64,000 nt of DNA from Actinoplanes sp. SE50/110 (GCF_900119315.1 NZ_LT827010.1:4435001-4499000), one strand, 5' to 3'; counted from the stretch's first letter, positions 42,002-50,859 are shown. Notes: generated by a model from the letters alone, not told the origin. Numbers and translations: made by a program.

Positions 42002-42937
42002 TCAGGCGTCCTCGCCGTCGAGCAGGCGCCGCGCGTAGGGCAGTGCGGCCTGCTGCCGGCGGGACAGATCGGTCAGCTGAGGGCTCAGGTCGGCCAGGAC
42101 CCGTCGTTCGGCGACGGGGATAAGGCGCCGCGCGGTCGCCGACAGGCCGGTTTGCCGGTTGCACCGGGCGGAGAGCACGGCGGCGTCCCGCGACCGCTCC
42201 TTCTGCTGCTCGGGTGGCAGGTTCTCGTTCGCCTTGGCCACGCGGGTGTCGAGCTCGGCCTGGTCAGCGACGGGCCAATGTTCTTTCGCCATGCAGGTCC
42301 GCCACCTGCCCTCGGCGGCGGTGAACGCGGCATCGCCGGTGACCCGGGCCTGAATGATCGGGTTGAGGTTGTCCTGGGTGATCCGGCCGCGGAGGTACGC
42401 GTCGAGGTCACCGTAGAGCCGACGCTGCGCGTCGCTCTGGCAGCCGGCCCGGCTTTGCCGCACGGTGCCGATGGGCATCTCCACCCTCACCCACGGGCCC
42501 GTGGTCTGATCGCCGTACAGGGCGGTGGTGAACGCCTGGACGCGACCCGGATCGAGTCCTTCGACGTAGCGGTCGAGGTCGGTCCGTGGCTGCGGTGACT
42601 CCGGGGGCGGGCTGGTGGGACCGGCGGCCGCACGTTTCTCGTCGTCGTCCTGCCAGGCCGACTCGAGGCTCGCCGGGGGCGGCGTGGCGGCCAGCTCTCG
42701 CCGTGCCTCGGCCGGATCCAGGGGGTATTCGAAACCCGCATTCCGCATGCACCGGCCGACCAGGATCGTTTCGGCCAGCCGCAGGACGGCGGCGCCGTCG
42801 GCGCCCTGTGCCATCGAGCGCACGTCCGCCGGGAGGAGGGTGGGGTGGGGGCTCGCACAGGCCGCCGTCAGCAGCACGATGGACGGGAGCAGTACCCGCT
42901 TGGTGTGACCGAACATGCGGACCACTGTGGGCGGCAC
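42002..42937 (-). CDS. lipoprotein with repeated Cys-Met motifs
   Basis: A 311-residue protein (or 304 from the ATG at 42916). The lipobox is LLTAACASP after a short signal peptide. The mature part is soluble and mostly helical with spaced Cys-containing motifs: RCMRNAGFEY, AGCQSDAQR, RTCMAKEHW and ARCNRQTG. These CMxxxGF-like steps occur in other actinobacterial exported proteins of unknown role. No enzyme signature is visible. It lies 54 bp before the I36-like gene on the same strand, so both could be in one transcript. Confidence 0.68.
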   Translation of the reverse strand: MPPTVVRMFGHTKRVLLPSIVLLTAACASPHPTLLPADVRSMAQGADGAAVLRLAETILVGRCMRNAGFEYPLDPAEARRELAATPPPASLESAWQDDDEKRAAAGPTSPPPESPQPRTDLDRYVEGLDPGRVQAFTTALYGDQTTGPWVRVEMPIGTVRQSRAGCQSDAQRRLYGDLDAYLRGRITQDNLNPIIQARVTGDAAFTAAEGRWRTCMAKEHWPVADQAELDTRVAKANENLPPEQQKERSRDAAVLSARCNRQTGLSATARRLIPVAERRVLADLSPQLTDLSRRQQAALPYARRLLDGEDA

Positions 42938-43389
42938 CAGATCGCCCCAACAAGGCTCAACTGTCCCCTAAAGACAAATAGGATCGCAGGTCAGACAGAT
43001 ACGGGCGTCAGCGGAGTGGATGGCACCCGTCGGGCCGCAGACGGACAAGTCCTCTGCACAACCCCCGCGTGACGATCGAGCGGATCGCGGCTATGAGCCG
43101 ATGTTCAGGCGAGGTGCCCAATGAGGTCGGGACGCCGCTACAGCGAACGCACGCCCCGATCTGCCTCCCGGGCGCGCCGGGCATCACGCCGGATCCGCTG
43201 GAACTCATCCGCCGTGATCTGGCGACGGTGGCGGGTGGCGGGCCGGCCACGGTCGAGGCCGGTGTCGGCACCCTTGACCGACGGGGGTCCATGACACCGG
43301 CCGAGGGCTGTGCTTCGCGGCCCTCGGCCAGCCGCAACTGTTCACGTGGTCAGTGCCGGGGCTGACCGGCTGAGCGCCGGGCGGGTTCT
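42938..43389. other. gene-poor spacer upstream of the lipoprotein gene
   Basis: About 450 bp without a convincing gene. An open frame at 43069-43365 on the plus strand starts with GTG but has no clear ribosome site or family. The region also carries a 10-bp hairpin (43299-43329) and leads into the repeat array that begins at 43390. Confidence 0.45.
43299..43329. terminator. 10-bp GC hairpin
   Basis: GGCCGAGGGC pairs with GCCCTCGGCC around an 11-base loop. There is no T-run. It could terminate transcripts coming from the CxHCG membrane protein gene on the minus strand. Confidence 0.4.
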
Positions 43390-43503
43390 GGCGGGGTGGG
43401 CGCCGTGCCGTGGAGGACCTGGCGGGGTGGGCGCCGGGCCGGAGCTGGCGGGGTGAGCGCCGGGCCGGACCTGGCGGGGTGGGCGCCGTGCCGTGCAGGG
43501 CCT
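43390..43503. repeat. tandem repeat array of 31/26/26/31-bp units
   Basis: Four head-to-tail units each starting GGCGGGGTGGGCGCCG (third unit GGTGAGCG): 43390-43420, 43421-43446, 43447-43472, 43473-43503. The outer units share an insertion (TGCCGTG...G), giving 31 bp; the inner ones have 26 bp. A decayed fifth unit follows. It lies just past the stop codon of the CxHCG membrane protein. Confidence 0.85.
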
Positions 43504-43551
43504 GGCTCGGTGGGCGCTGGCTGGATCGGTGCTGGGCCGGGTTCGGTGGGG

Positions 43552-44823
43552 TCAGTGCGGGCTGGGTTCGGGCCGGTCGGAAGGACTTGCGATCGGCTCG
43601 GGGTGACCGTCACCTTGACCGCAGTGCCGGCAGGCACCGCGCCGGCGCAGGTGGTAGGTGATGGTGGCGGCGCCCAGGCCGACGCCCCAGGCCAGCCAGA
43701 GCATGCTGGGGACCCAGAGAGCCCAGGTGGTGCGCACCTCGGTGGTCCAGAGGACCATCAGACCGGCCGGGATGATGGAGACCGCGACGATCGACGCCGG
43801 GACGACGGCGAGCGCCGGCGGGACCGGTCTGCCCTTCTTGAACCAGAGCCAGCGGGGGTAGGTCTCGCCCCAACTGCTGACCAGACCATGGGTGAGTACG
43901 CCGCCGACGGTCGAGGCGATGGCACAACCCAGGCCGACGTCGAGCATGCCGGGCGTGTCCTGCATCATCCGCAGGAAGTCGGGAGTGATGCCGAGCGGGT
44001 ATCCGAAATACCAGGCGACTCTGGTGATCTCGTACAGCAGCGGTGCCGTGATGGCGACCGCGACCGCGCGACGTCCCCAACGGAGCATGTCCTCCCGCGA
44101 TCGGCCGCCGCCGGCATCCGGGTGACGGCCGCAGTGCAGGCATGCGCCGCGGGCACGCCGCTGGTAGGCCAGGGTGGCCGCGGCCCACAGCACACCCCCG
44201 AGGAAAATGATGATCAGGTTGGTGCGATGCCAGTAGAGAATGTCGCCGATGCCGTTCTGCTCGCCCGGCACCCCGGTGAAGCTGAACACCAGCAGCAACG
44301 GCGCGAACGCCACCAGGGCGATCATGGTGTAGTCCGGGATGATCAGGGTCAGGCCCGCCGCCACGATCCAACCACCGGCGATCAACGCCAGCGCCCGTGT
44401 GCCGACTCCCGTCCCGGCTCCCACGTCGCGTCCACTCGGACGCGACGCACGCGCCAAGGGTCGAACAGCGGGCCGGGCTCGGCCCGGCGGCCGAGGGGTG
44501 GACCGGCCTGTTGCTCTGCCGGAGATGCCGACTCCACGAGCCATTGCCCAGGCGGCCGCGGTGCCGAGCAGGCCGATCACGGCCATGACGGGCGCGCCGT
44601 CGGTGACGGGTGTGCCCTCCAGGATGGAGCCCGACACGTGGGCTTCGTCGATCGGGGCGAACGGGAAGCCGTTCCCGCCGAACGTCCAATACAGGCCGAG
44701 CGTGGCGTAAGCGGCCGACCAGCCGGCGGCCGCGTACCCGGCCCACGCGGGCCAGGTCGCGGCCCACCGCCGCCACACGCCCACACCGGTCAGCTTCGGC
44801 GCCGCATGGCAAGTGATGGTCAC
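43552..44823 (-). CDS. internally duplicated membrane protein with two GACxHCG motifs
   Basis: A 423-residue protein with about eight hydrophobic segments in two halves. Each half ends with a basic segment followed by a zinc-knuckle-like Cys pair: YQRRARGACLHCGR near residue 230 and YHLRRRGACRHCGQG near 400. The second half also echoes the first in a Trp/Tyr-rich helix (GLYWTFGGNGFPF versus RVAWYFGYPLGI). This is an internal duplication. I do not recognise a named family; the CxxC pairs may bind one metal together. The start overlaps the stop of the secreted-protein gene by 4 bp (ATGA), so the two proteins are co-translated. Confidence 0.72.
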   Translation of the reverse strand: MTITCHAAPKLTGVGVWRRWAATWPAWAGYAAAGWSAAYATLGLYWTFGGNGFPFAPIDEAHVSGSILEGTPVTDGAPVMAVIGLLGTAAAWAMARGVGISGRATGRSTPRPPGRARPAVRPLARASRPSGRDVGAGTGVGTRALALIAGGWIVAAGLTLIIPDYTMIALVAFAPLLLVFSFTGVPGEQNGIGDILYWHRTNLIIIFLGGVLWAAATLAYQRRARGACLHCGRHPDAGGGRSREDMLRWGRRAVAVAITAPLLYEITRVAWYFGYPLGITPDFLRMMQDTPGMLDVGLGCAIASTVGGVLTHGLVSSWGETYPRWLWFKKGRPVPPALAVVPASIVAVSIIPAGLMVLWTTEVRTTWALWVPSMLWLAWGVGLGAATITYHLRRRGACRHCGQGDGHPEPIASPSDRPEPSPH

Positions 44824-45521
44824 CGGATCCCCCCGACACTGCCGATGCCGCCGCTGTCGCTGCGGCCGGTGCCGCTGGTGGTGCGGCTGTTCGCGGGGGC
44901 GGTTGTGCTGCCGGCGGAGCCCTCGGGGGTGATACGGCTGGTCAGGATGGTGAAGCCGCCGGTGTAGACGGGGGATCGGTCGGCCAGGCCCGGGTGTTCG
45001 ACGTCGAAGTCGACACAGCGGGTGGGCGGGCGTTCCGTGCCGTTCTGGGCCTGGACGAAGGCGAGCTGGTCCGGCTGGGAGCCTCCGTCGGTGACCTTCA
45101 TGTAGTAGGCGTGGTTCTTCACCACGCCTACGCCGTCGGGGACGACGGCGGTCAACAGGGCGACGTCTCCGGTGACCCGCAGGCAGGTCACCTCGGCCCA
45201 GCCGTCACCGACAACCGTTCCGTCCGGACGTTCGTGCCGGAACCGGAACCGGCCGTGTGCTGAGCCGGTCCGGTCGGTGAAGGCTTCGATGCCGAACCAG
45301 ACGGGGTCGCCGGCGACGTTCGGGCCGCTGAGCCGGATCTGGCCCAGGCCGATCACGGCCGACATGCTGTTCGCCGTCGACACGCTGTCAGCCGTCGACA
45401 CGGTGGTCACGGCTGGGGGTTTCGGCAGTACAGGGTGGGCTTGCGCTGCTGTGGGGGAGACCCACAGGGTGGTGGCGGCGATGGCGGACAGTGCCGCCGT
45501 TCGTGCCGTCGTTGCAGGCAT
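44820..45521 (-). CDS. exported protein coupled to the CxHCG membrane protein
   Basis: About 233 residues from the ATG at 45521 with GAGGAG just upstream; the frame is open to 45623. The signal peptide ends near AAQAHPVL. The mature region has a Ser/Ala/Val stretch (TVSTADSVSTANSMSAV), then a beta-rich domain (GLGQIRLSGPNVAGDPVWFG, RFRFRHERPDGTVVGDG, VTCLRVTGDVALLTAVVPDG) and a Ser/Thr/Gly-rich tail. The domain recalls the post-COAP-1-like fold seen in actinobacterial exported proteins (a strand pair with FRF.H and CL.V.G..A..), which is a tentative match. It forms an operon with the membrane protein. Confidence 0.62.
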   Translation of the reverse strand: MPATTARTAALSAIAATTLWVSPTAAQAHPVLPKPPAVTTVSTADSVSTANSMSAVIGLGQIRLSGPNVAGDPVWFGIEAFTDRTGSAHGRFRFRHERPDGTVVGDGWAEVTCLRVTGDVALLTAVVPDGVGVVKNHAYYMKVTDGGSQPDQLAFVQAQNGTERPPTRCVDFDVEHPGLADRSPVYTGGFTILTSRITPEGSAGSTTAPANSRTTSGTGRSDSGGIGSVGGIR

Positions 45522-45665
45522 GATGCTCCTCGACTGTGCGGCGATCCCTACTGGATCCGGCTGATCTCTGCTGGATCGAGCATCGCGGCACGGCGCGGCC
45601 GGAGGATCCCTCCTCGGGGTCATCCGGATCCCTCCACGGAGGGAGATCGGTGGAGCCGGGCGGGG

Positions 45666-46076
45666 TCAGTGGTCCTGCCAGGCGACGGCGAGGATGCGCC
45701 AGCCGGCGGGTGTCCGGACGAACTGGAAGGTCTTCGTGCCCTCGGCGGTGAACGGGGTGCCGTCCAGGATGCCGGACTTGGCGTAGGCGCAGCGGTGCTG
45801 GGCCAGGTCGCCGATGACCTCGGTGTGGCCGGACCCGGGCCACTCGTGGAAATCGGTCAGGCGGCCGCTGGTCAGCAGCGTGCGACGGGGCTCGATGAAC
45901 GAGTCGACGGTGTAGACGGCCAGCTCAGGCGTGGTCCGGGCGATCACGGCTTCGGGGAGAAGCACGGTGCGCAGCGTGTCGAGGCGGGCGGGGGATTCGG
46001 GGCCGGAGACGAAAGCGTCGAAGAAGATCTGCACGAGGGTGGTGAGCTCGGCGTGATCGGCATCGGTGTCAGGCAC
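45666..46076 (-). CDS. SnoaL/DUF4440-like protein
   Basis: About 136 residues from a GTG at 46076 with GGGGAG seven bases upstream. The chain has the NTF2-like pattern: a first helix (AELTTLVQIFFDAFVSGPE), a region on TRTTPELAVYTVDSFIEPRRTLL, and a terminal strand FVRTPAGWRILAVAWQDH. This is close to the DUF4440 branch. It is divergent from the LuxR operon and shares with it a spacer holding two 12-bp direct repeats. Confidence 0.75.
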   Translation of the reverse strand: MPDTDADHAELTTLVQIFFDAFVSGPESPARLDTLRTVLLPEAVIARTTPELAVYTVDSFIEPRRTLLTSGRLTDFHEWPGSGHTEVIGDLAQHRCAYAKSGILDGTPFTAEGTKTFQFVRTPAGWRILAVAWQDH

Positions 46077-46127
46077 GGAACGACTCCCCGGGGTGGCGGT
46101 GCGGTCGACGTACAAAATAAGCGATTT

Positions 46128-46185
46128 TAGGGAGGTGGTGGCCGGGACCTAGGGAGGTGGGCGGACCGGGAGTAGGAAGACCTAC
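46128..46185. promoter_or_regulatory. 12-bp direct repeats plus small palindrome in a divergent promoter
   Basis: TTAGGGAGGTGG (46128-46139) and CTAGGGAGGTGG (46149-46160) are spaced by 21 bp, two helical turns. A perfect GTAGG-AAGA-CCTAC palindrome lies at 46172-46185. The spacer serves the divergent DUF4440-like gene and the LuxR operon; a dimeric activator binding one DNA face would fit. Confidence 0.5.
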
Positions 46186-46249
46186 CTAATCGGTGGGCGA
46201 CGGCGCGTCGCAGGCTGTTTCCGGAAGCGAAGCGGCGAGGGGAGCGAAG

Positions 46250-46495
46250 ATGTCCGCGACGATGCTGACCGTGGCGCGAGCCGATGCGCTGTTCGTCAGT
46301 GGGCTGCCGACCGGGTCGCATCCGGGGAGGGACGAGGTCGACGCCACCGTCCGCGCCATGGTCCGCTGTTACCGCGGGTCACGGGGGTGCGCGGGCGAGG
46401 TGGCGGCCTGCTACGGGGAGATTCCGGAATATGCGGTACGCCGGATGGCCTGGGCGCGCTGGGTCATCGCCAGCGTGTTCGGGGGTGCGCGATGA
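46250..46495 (+). CDS. small conserved actinobacterial protein (ADALF...SRGCA type)
   Basis: An 81-residue protein with GAGGGGAGC just upstream of the ATG. The chain reads ARADALFVSGLPTGSHP, then EVDATVRAMVRCYRGSRGCAGEVAACYGEIPEYAVRRMAWAR. I have seen this short pattern (ADALFxSxL, then GSRGCAAxVAxEFGxxPExAVxRM) in many actinobacterial small proteins without known function. It is helical and acidic to basic, with no membrane segment. Its ATGA overlap with the LuxR gene indicates joint translation, so it may modulate that regulator. Confidence 0.72.
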   Translation: MSATMLTVARADALFVSGLPTGSHPGRDEVDATVRAMVRCYRGSRGCAGEVAACYGEIPEYAVRRMAWARWVIASVFGGAR

Positions 46496-47922
46496 CCGTT
46501 ATCGCCCAACGGCCGGCCGCGACGGCCACCCGGCACGCGGCCAAGGCGAACGCTCCGCACCCGCTCGCGGAAACCGTTGCTCGCGGGGCCGTGGCGAATG
46601 TTCCGTGCGCGGCAACAGAAGTGGTGGCGGGTGGCGCGGCGGGAGATGTCGCGCGGGCGGCTGCGGCCGGGGGAAGCGCGCGGCTTCTGGCGGGGGGACA
46701 GGCTCGGGAATCGGTCGGGGAGATCGCGCGGCGGCCGACCGAGGAGATTTTGGAGCACCTGTCGACGGTGGCTCGCGGGGGGAACGGGCATGCGGCGGCG
46801 GCTGCGGCGCTGGAGCTGGCCGCGGAGGTGGCCTGGTCGGGGCGGCGGCGACTGCTGACGCTGGCGGCGGCGGACGCGCAGCTTGCCGGGGAGCGTCAGC
46901 GGGCGGGGGAGCTGCTGCGGCGGGCGGCGGAGACCGGGGAGTCGCTGCCCGCGCCGCTGGTCGGCATGGCGCTGGTCGCGGCGCGCAAGGCGATGGCGCA
47001 GGGGCGGCACCGGGCGGCGGAACGCGGGCTTGCGGGGGTTGCAGCGGGAATGTGGCAGTCGGGGGCGATTCGCCGGTTGCCGACCGTTCTTGCCCTGCGC
47101 AGCTGGGCGCTGGCGCGGGCGGGGGACCTGGGCGCGGCGGAGAGTGAGGCGGATCGGGCGGTCACGCTGGCCGCGCTGACCGGGGATCAGGGTGCGACCG
47201 TGCAGGCCGGGCATACGCGAACGCTGATCACCGTGCTGCGGGGCGGGCCGGCTCCGGCGAGTGGGGGGGATCCGCTCGGAGCCGGTCTCGCCCTGCTCGG
47301 CGCGCTCGCCGGGCGGGATCCGGCGGAGGCGGTCGAAGTGGCCGCGGAACACCTGCCGGACCTGCTGGAATGCCGGCTGATCCGGGATCGGGCACTGAGT
47401 CGCGACGACCTGAGCACATTGCACGGGCTGACCCGGTCGACGGCCGGGCCGATCGCCGCGAACGCGTGGCGGGTGCTGGGATTGACCAGCCGGGATTCGG
47501 CTGATGACTGCTTCGCGCAGGCGACCAGGCTGCACCGGGCGATGGACCTGCCGTTCGACAACGCGCGGGTACACCTGTCGTACGGGGAACGGCTGCGCCG
47601 CGACGGGGACCGCCGGGCGGCGCGCAACCAGCTGCGGATCGCGCGGGACACCTTCGCCGACCTGCGCGCGACGCCGTGGGTGGCGCGGGCCGAGCGGGAG
47701 CTGAAAGGCACCGATGAGAGCCGGGTGCCGGCCGGGCTGACCCCCGCCGAGTTCGAGGTGGCCCGGATCGTCGCGACCGGGGTGTCCACCCGGGAGACCG
47801 CCGCGCGGCTGTTCCTGAGTCCGAAAACAGTGGAATTTCACCTGTCCAAGGTGTTCCGCAAACTCGGCGTGTCGAGCCGGGCGCAGCTCGCGCACGTCTT
47901 CCCGGAGCTGTCGTGTCCGTAA
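46492..47922 (+). CDS. LuxR-family regulator with helical repeats, no ATPase
   Basis: About 476 residues from the ATG that overlaps the small upstream gene (ATGA). The first 100 residues are low-complexity Ala/Gly/Arg-rich. Residues 100-405 are TPR-like helices (RRAGELLRRAAETGESL, ALAGRDPAEAVEVAAEHLPDLL). The LuxR-type helix-turn-helix lies at about 415-470 (LTPAEFEVARIVATGVSTRETAARLFLSPKTVEFHLSKVFRKLGV). The NB-ARC/AAA domain typical of LAL regulators is missing, so it resembles the C-terminal half of one. The full-length LAL gene starts 13 bp later. Confidence 0.83.
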   Translation: MTVIAQRPAATATRHAAKANAPHPLAETVARGAVANVPCAATEVVAGGAAGDVARAAAAGGSARLLAGGQARESVGEIARRPTEEILEHLSTVARGGNGHAAAAAALELAAEVAWSGRRRLLTLAAADAQLAGERQRAGELLRRAAETGESLPAPLVGMALVAARKAMAQGRHRAAERGLAGVAAGMWQSGAIRRLPTVLALRSWALARAGDLGAAESEADRAVTLAALTGDQGATVQAGHTRTLITVLRGGPAPASGGDPLGAGLALLGALAGRDPAEAVEVAAEHLPDLLECRLIRDRALSRDDLSTLHGLTRSTAGPIAANAWRVLGLTSRDSADDCFAQATRLHRAMDLPFDNARVHLSYGERLRRDGDRRAARNQLRIARDTFADLRATPWVARAERELKGTDESRVPAGLTPAEFEVARIVATGVSTRETAARLFLSPKTVEFHLSKVFRKLGVSSRAQLAHVFPELSCP

Positions 47923-47934
47923 ATACTGCAATGT

Positions 47935-50859
47935 ATGGCTGGCTTGAAGGGCTTCGTGGGTCGTGCGGCCGAGCTGGCGGACCTGGCCGGAGCGCTCGGC
48001 GACGCGGTCCGCGGCGACCCCCGAACCGTGTTGATCGCCGGCGAGGCCGGTGTCGGCAAGACCCGGCTGTTGGAGGAGTTCGAGGAACGCTGCGCCGGGC
48101 GTGAGCTGCTGCTCGCCCGCGGCGCCTGCGTGTCGGTCGGCGCCGGCGAGCTGCCCTACAGCCCGTGGCTCGCGGCGATGCGCGCGGTCGAGGCCGAGGC
48201 GCTCGCCGAGGTGCCGGGCGCGGAACAGGCGGCGCTGTCCGCGCTGATCCCGGCGCTGCCCGACCCGGGCAGCCCGCGCGAGGGCGGGCAACTGGCCCGG
48301 GCCCACCTGTTCTCGCTGTTCCTGGAATTCCTGGGGCGGCTGGCGGCGAAACGGCCACTGGTGGTGCTGCTCGAAGACCTGCACTGGGCGGACACGTCGT
48401 CGCTGGACCTGCTGCTCTTCCTCAGCCGCAACCTGCGGCGGGCCGCCGTCCTGCTGGTCGGGACGTTCCGCACCGATGAGCTGGAGGAGGACTCGCGCCA
48501 CCGGGTCGTGTTCGGCGAGCTGATCCGGGGCCGGTCGACGACGTACCGGGAAATGTCCCGATTCGGCGAGAGTGAACTCGCGGATCTGCTGCGCGTGTCC
48601 GCGCCGATCTCGGACGCGGTGATCAGCAAGGTGTACCAGCGGTCCGGCGGCAACGCGTTTCTGGCCCAGGAGATCCTCGCCGCCGAGCAGCGCAACCCCG
48701 GCGGACCGGTCCCCGACCACCTGCGGGACCTGCTGATGATGCGGGTCGAAGGGCTCTCCGAGGAGGGCCAGAGGATCGTCGGGGTGTTGGCCGCGGCCGG
48801 CCGTCCGGTCTCCGGGGCGTTGCTGGAGGCGGCCAGCGGGCTGCCCGGTCCGGCATTGCGGTCCGGGTTGCGCGATGCGGTGGCCCGGCAGGTTCTTGTC
48901 CGTACGCCCGAAGAAAGTTACCAATTGCGTCATTCGCTCACTGCGGAGACCTACTACCAGGACCTGCTCCCCGGCGAGCGGGCCGGTCTGCACCTGGCGG
49001 TGGCGGGTGCGCTGGCCGCGTCGGCCGGGCCGGAGACGTCCGCGATCGTGCAGGCCGAACTGGCCCACCACTGGTTTCAGGGCCGCAAGGACGACGACGC
49101 GCTGTTCTGGACGCTGCGGGCGGCTCGATCGGCGGCCCTGGTGCACGCGTACGCGGAAGCCCGGCGGCAGTACGGGCGGGTGCTCGACCTGTGGCGGCGG
49201 GTGCCCGAAGCGGCCGAGTTGTGCGAGACCACCTATCCGCGGCTGCTCGACGAGGCGGCCGAAGTGCTCGACTACGCCGGGGACCCGCAGCGGGCGGTGC
49301 AACTGACCGGGGAGGCGATCCAGGTCGTCGGGGCCGGCGGGGACCGGCAGGAACTGGCCCGGCTGTACGAGCATCTCGCGCGCCTGCGGTGGCGGGCCAA
49401 CGACACACCGGGGGCGGTGGCCTCCGCCCGGACGTGCATGTCGCTGGCGGACGCCGGACTGAAGGCGCGCGCGGGCGCAACGTACGCCCGCGTGTTGATG
49501 CTCAGTGGTCACTACCGGCAGGCCTTGGATGAGGCGTCGGCAGCCCTCGCCGTGGCAGCCGACCCGGTCGAGCGAGGGTATCTGCTGGTCACGCTCGGCA
49601 CCGTGCGATTCCTGCTCGGGGAGCGGGACCAGGGGGTCGCCCAGTTGCGGGAGGGACTCGCGCTCGCCGAGAGCACCGACAGCAAGGAGAACATCCTGCG
49701 GGCGTACACCAATCTGACCTACTGCCTGCAGATGCTGAACCGGCTCGAGGAGGGGCTCGCGCTGGCCCGGCGCGGATGTGAGCTGGCCGCCGGGTTCGGG
49801 TTGCGGATGACGACCGGGGTGGTGCTGGTCGGGAACGCCGCCGACATCCTGCTCGACCTGGGGCGCTGGGAGGAGATCGAACGGCTCATCGGGGAGGTGC
49901 TGCCCGATGAAGCGGCCGACGATCTGCCGCTGTACATCCAGTATGTACGGGCGGAAGTGTTCGTGGCGCGTGACGAACGCCGGGCCGCGCGGGACATTCT
50001 GGACCTGGTGATGAGCCGGTCGGCGGGCAAGACCGATCAGGACTTCGTCGGACATGCGTACGCCGCGCTGGCCGCCCTGGAGATCGCGGACGGGAACTGG
50101 CGGGCCGCCCGGCGGGCCGTCGACGAGGGGCTGGCCAAACTCGGCGGCGGCGAAGGGGCGTTCCCCGTCCTCCGGCTCGCCGTCAGCGGCCTGCAGGCGG
50201 CCGGCGAGGCGGCGGACCAGGCGCGGCGGGCCGATCCGGACGGGGTGCACCGGTGGGTGACCTGGGGGGACATGCTCGCCGGGCGAGCCGGTGAGGCCCT
50301 GGAAGAGCTGCGGCGGGCGGGTGGCGGGCAGGCACTGCCGGTGGCGGAGGCACTGCACGCGGTGGCGCAGGCCGAAGCGTTACGGGTGCGCGGCGAAGCG
50401 CAGGAGGCGGCGTGGACCGCGGTGGCGGCCACCTGGCAGGCGCTCGGACACCCGTATCCGGAAGCTCAGGCGCGGTTGCGACTGGCGGCCTGCCTGCTGC
50501 GCCGAGGGGCGACCAGCGCCCTGCACCGGGAGATCACGGCGGGCGCCCGGCTGGCCGCCGGACTCGGGGCCCGGCGGCTCAGCCGTGAACTCGCCGAACT
50601 GGCGACGCTCAGCGGGGTGGTGATCCGTTCCGAGCCGGTGCCGGAAGCGGCGCCCAGGAACGATTGGGGCCTGACCCGCCGCGAAGGGCAGGTGCTGGAC
50701 CTGATCGCGCTGGGCTACACCAATGCGCGGATCGCGCGGAGTCTGGACATCGCGGAGAAGACGGTGAGCGTGCACGTGTCCAACGTCCTGGCGAAGCTCG
50801 GGGCGGCGAACCGGTGGGAGGCCGCCCTGATCCGTCGTGGGGAACCCCGCCCGGAATGA
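47935..50859 (+). CDS. large ATP-binding LuxR (LAL) regulator
   Basis: A 974-residue regulator. Walker A GEAGVGKT lies at 36-43 and Walker B VVLLEDLHWAD near 143-153, with an NB-ARC-like region up to about 330. TPR repeats cover 340-870. A LuxR helix-turn-helix ends the protein (LTRREGQVLDLIALGYTNARIARSLDIAEKTVSVHVSNVLAKLG). LAL regulators switch on gene clusters by ATP-dependent assembly. It is the second of a three-gene run on this strand. A 37-bp tandem repeat array begins within its last codons, and the target genes cannot be named from this window. Confidence 0.9.
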   Translation: MAGLKGFVGRAAELADLAGALGDAVRGDPRTVLIAGEAGVGKTRLLEEFEERCAGRELLLARGACVSVGAGELPYSPWLAAMRAVEAEALAEVPGAEQAALSALIPALPDPGSPREGGQLARAHLFSLFLEFLGRLAAKRPLVVLLEDLHWADTSSLDLLLFLSRNLRRAAVLLVGTFRTDELEEDSRHRVVFGELIRGRSTTYREMSRFGESELADLLRVSAPISDAVISKVYQRSGGNAFLAQEILAAEQRNPGGPVPDHLRDLLMMRVEGLSEEGQRIVGVLAAAGRPVSGALLEAASGLPGPALRSGLRDAVARQVLVRTPEESYQLRHSLTAETYYQDLLPGERAGLHLAVAGALAASAGPETSAIVQAELAHHWFQGRKDDDALFWTLRAARSAALVHAYAEARRQYGRVLDLWRRVPEAAELCETTYPRLLDEAAEVLDYAGDPQRAVQLTGEAIQVVGAGGDRQELARLYEHLARLRWRANDTPGAVASARTCMSLADAGLKARAGATYARVLMLSGHYRQALDEASAALAVAADPVERGYLLVTLGTVRFLLGERDQGVAQLREGLALAESTDSKENILRAYTNLTYCLQMLNRLEEGLALARRGCELAAGFGLRMTTGVVLVGNAADILLDLGRWEEIERLIGEVLPDEAADDLPLYIQYVRAEVFVARDERRAARDILDLVMSRSAGKTDQDFVGHAYAALAALEIADGNWRAARRAVDEGLAKLGGGEGAFPVLRLAVSGLQAAGEAADQARRADPDGVHRWVTWGDMLAGRAGEALEELRRAGGGQALPVAEALHAVAQAEALRVRGEAQEAAWTAVAATWQALGHPYPEAQARLRLAACLLRRGATSALHREITAGARLAAGLGARRLSRELAELATLSGVVIRSEPVPEAAPRNDWGLTRREGQVLDLIALGYTNARIARSLDIAEKTVSVHVSNVLAKLGAANRWEAALIRRGEPRPE

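Noticed and set aside
43069..43365. 98-codon plus-strand frame starting with GTG
   Set aside because: Codon use is partly acceptable but there is no ribosome site, no family and the end runs through a hairpin; not enough to call a gene.
43396..44967. 523-codon plus-strand frame
   Set aside because: Runs through the repeat array and opposite the CxHCG membrane gene; no recognisable motif and repetitive Gly/Arg composition.
46411..50358. 1315-codon open frame on the minus strand
   Set aside because: Largest frame in the window but entirely opposite two LuxR-type genes with Walker, TPR and HTH motifs. Its composition (Arg, Pro, Gly, Gln) is that of an antisense frame.
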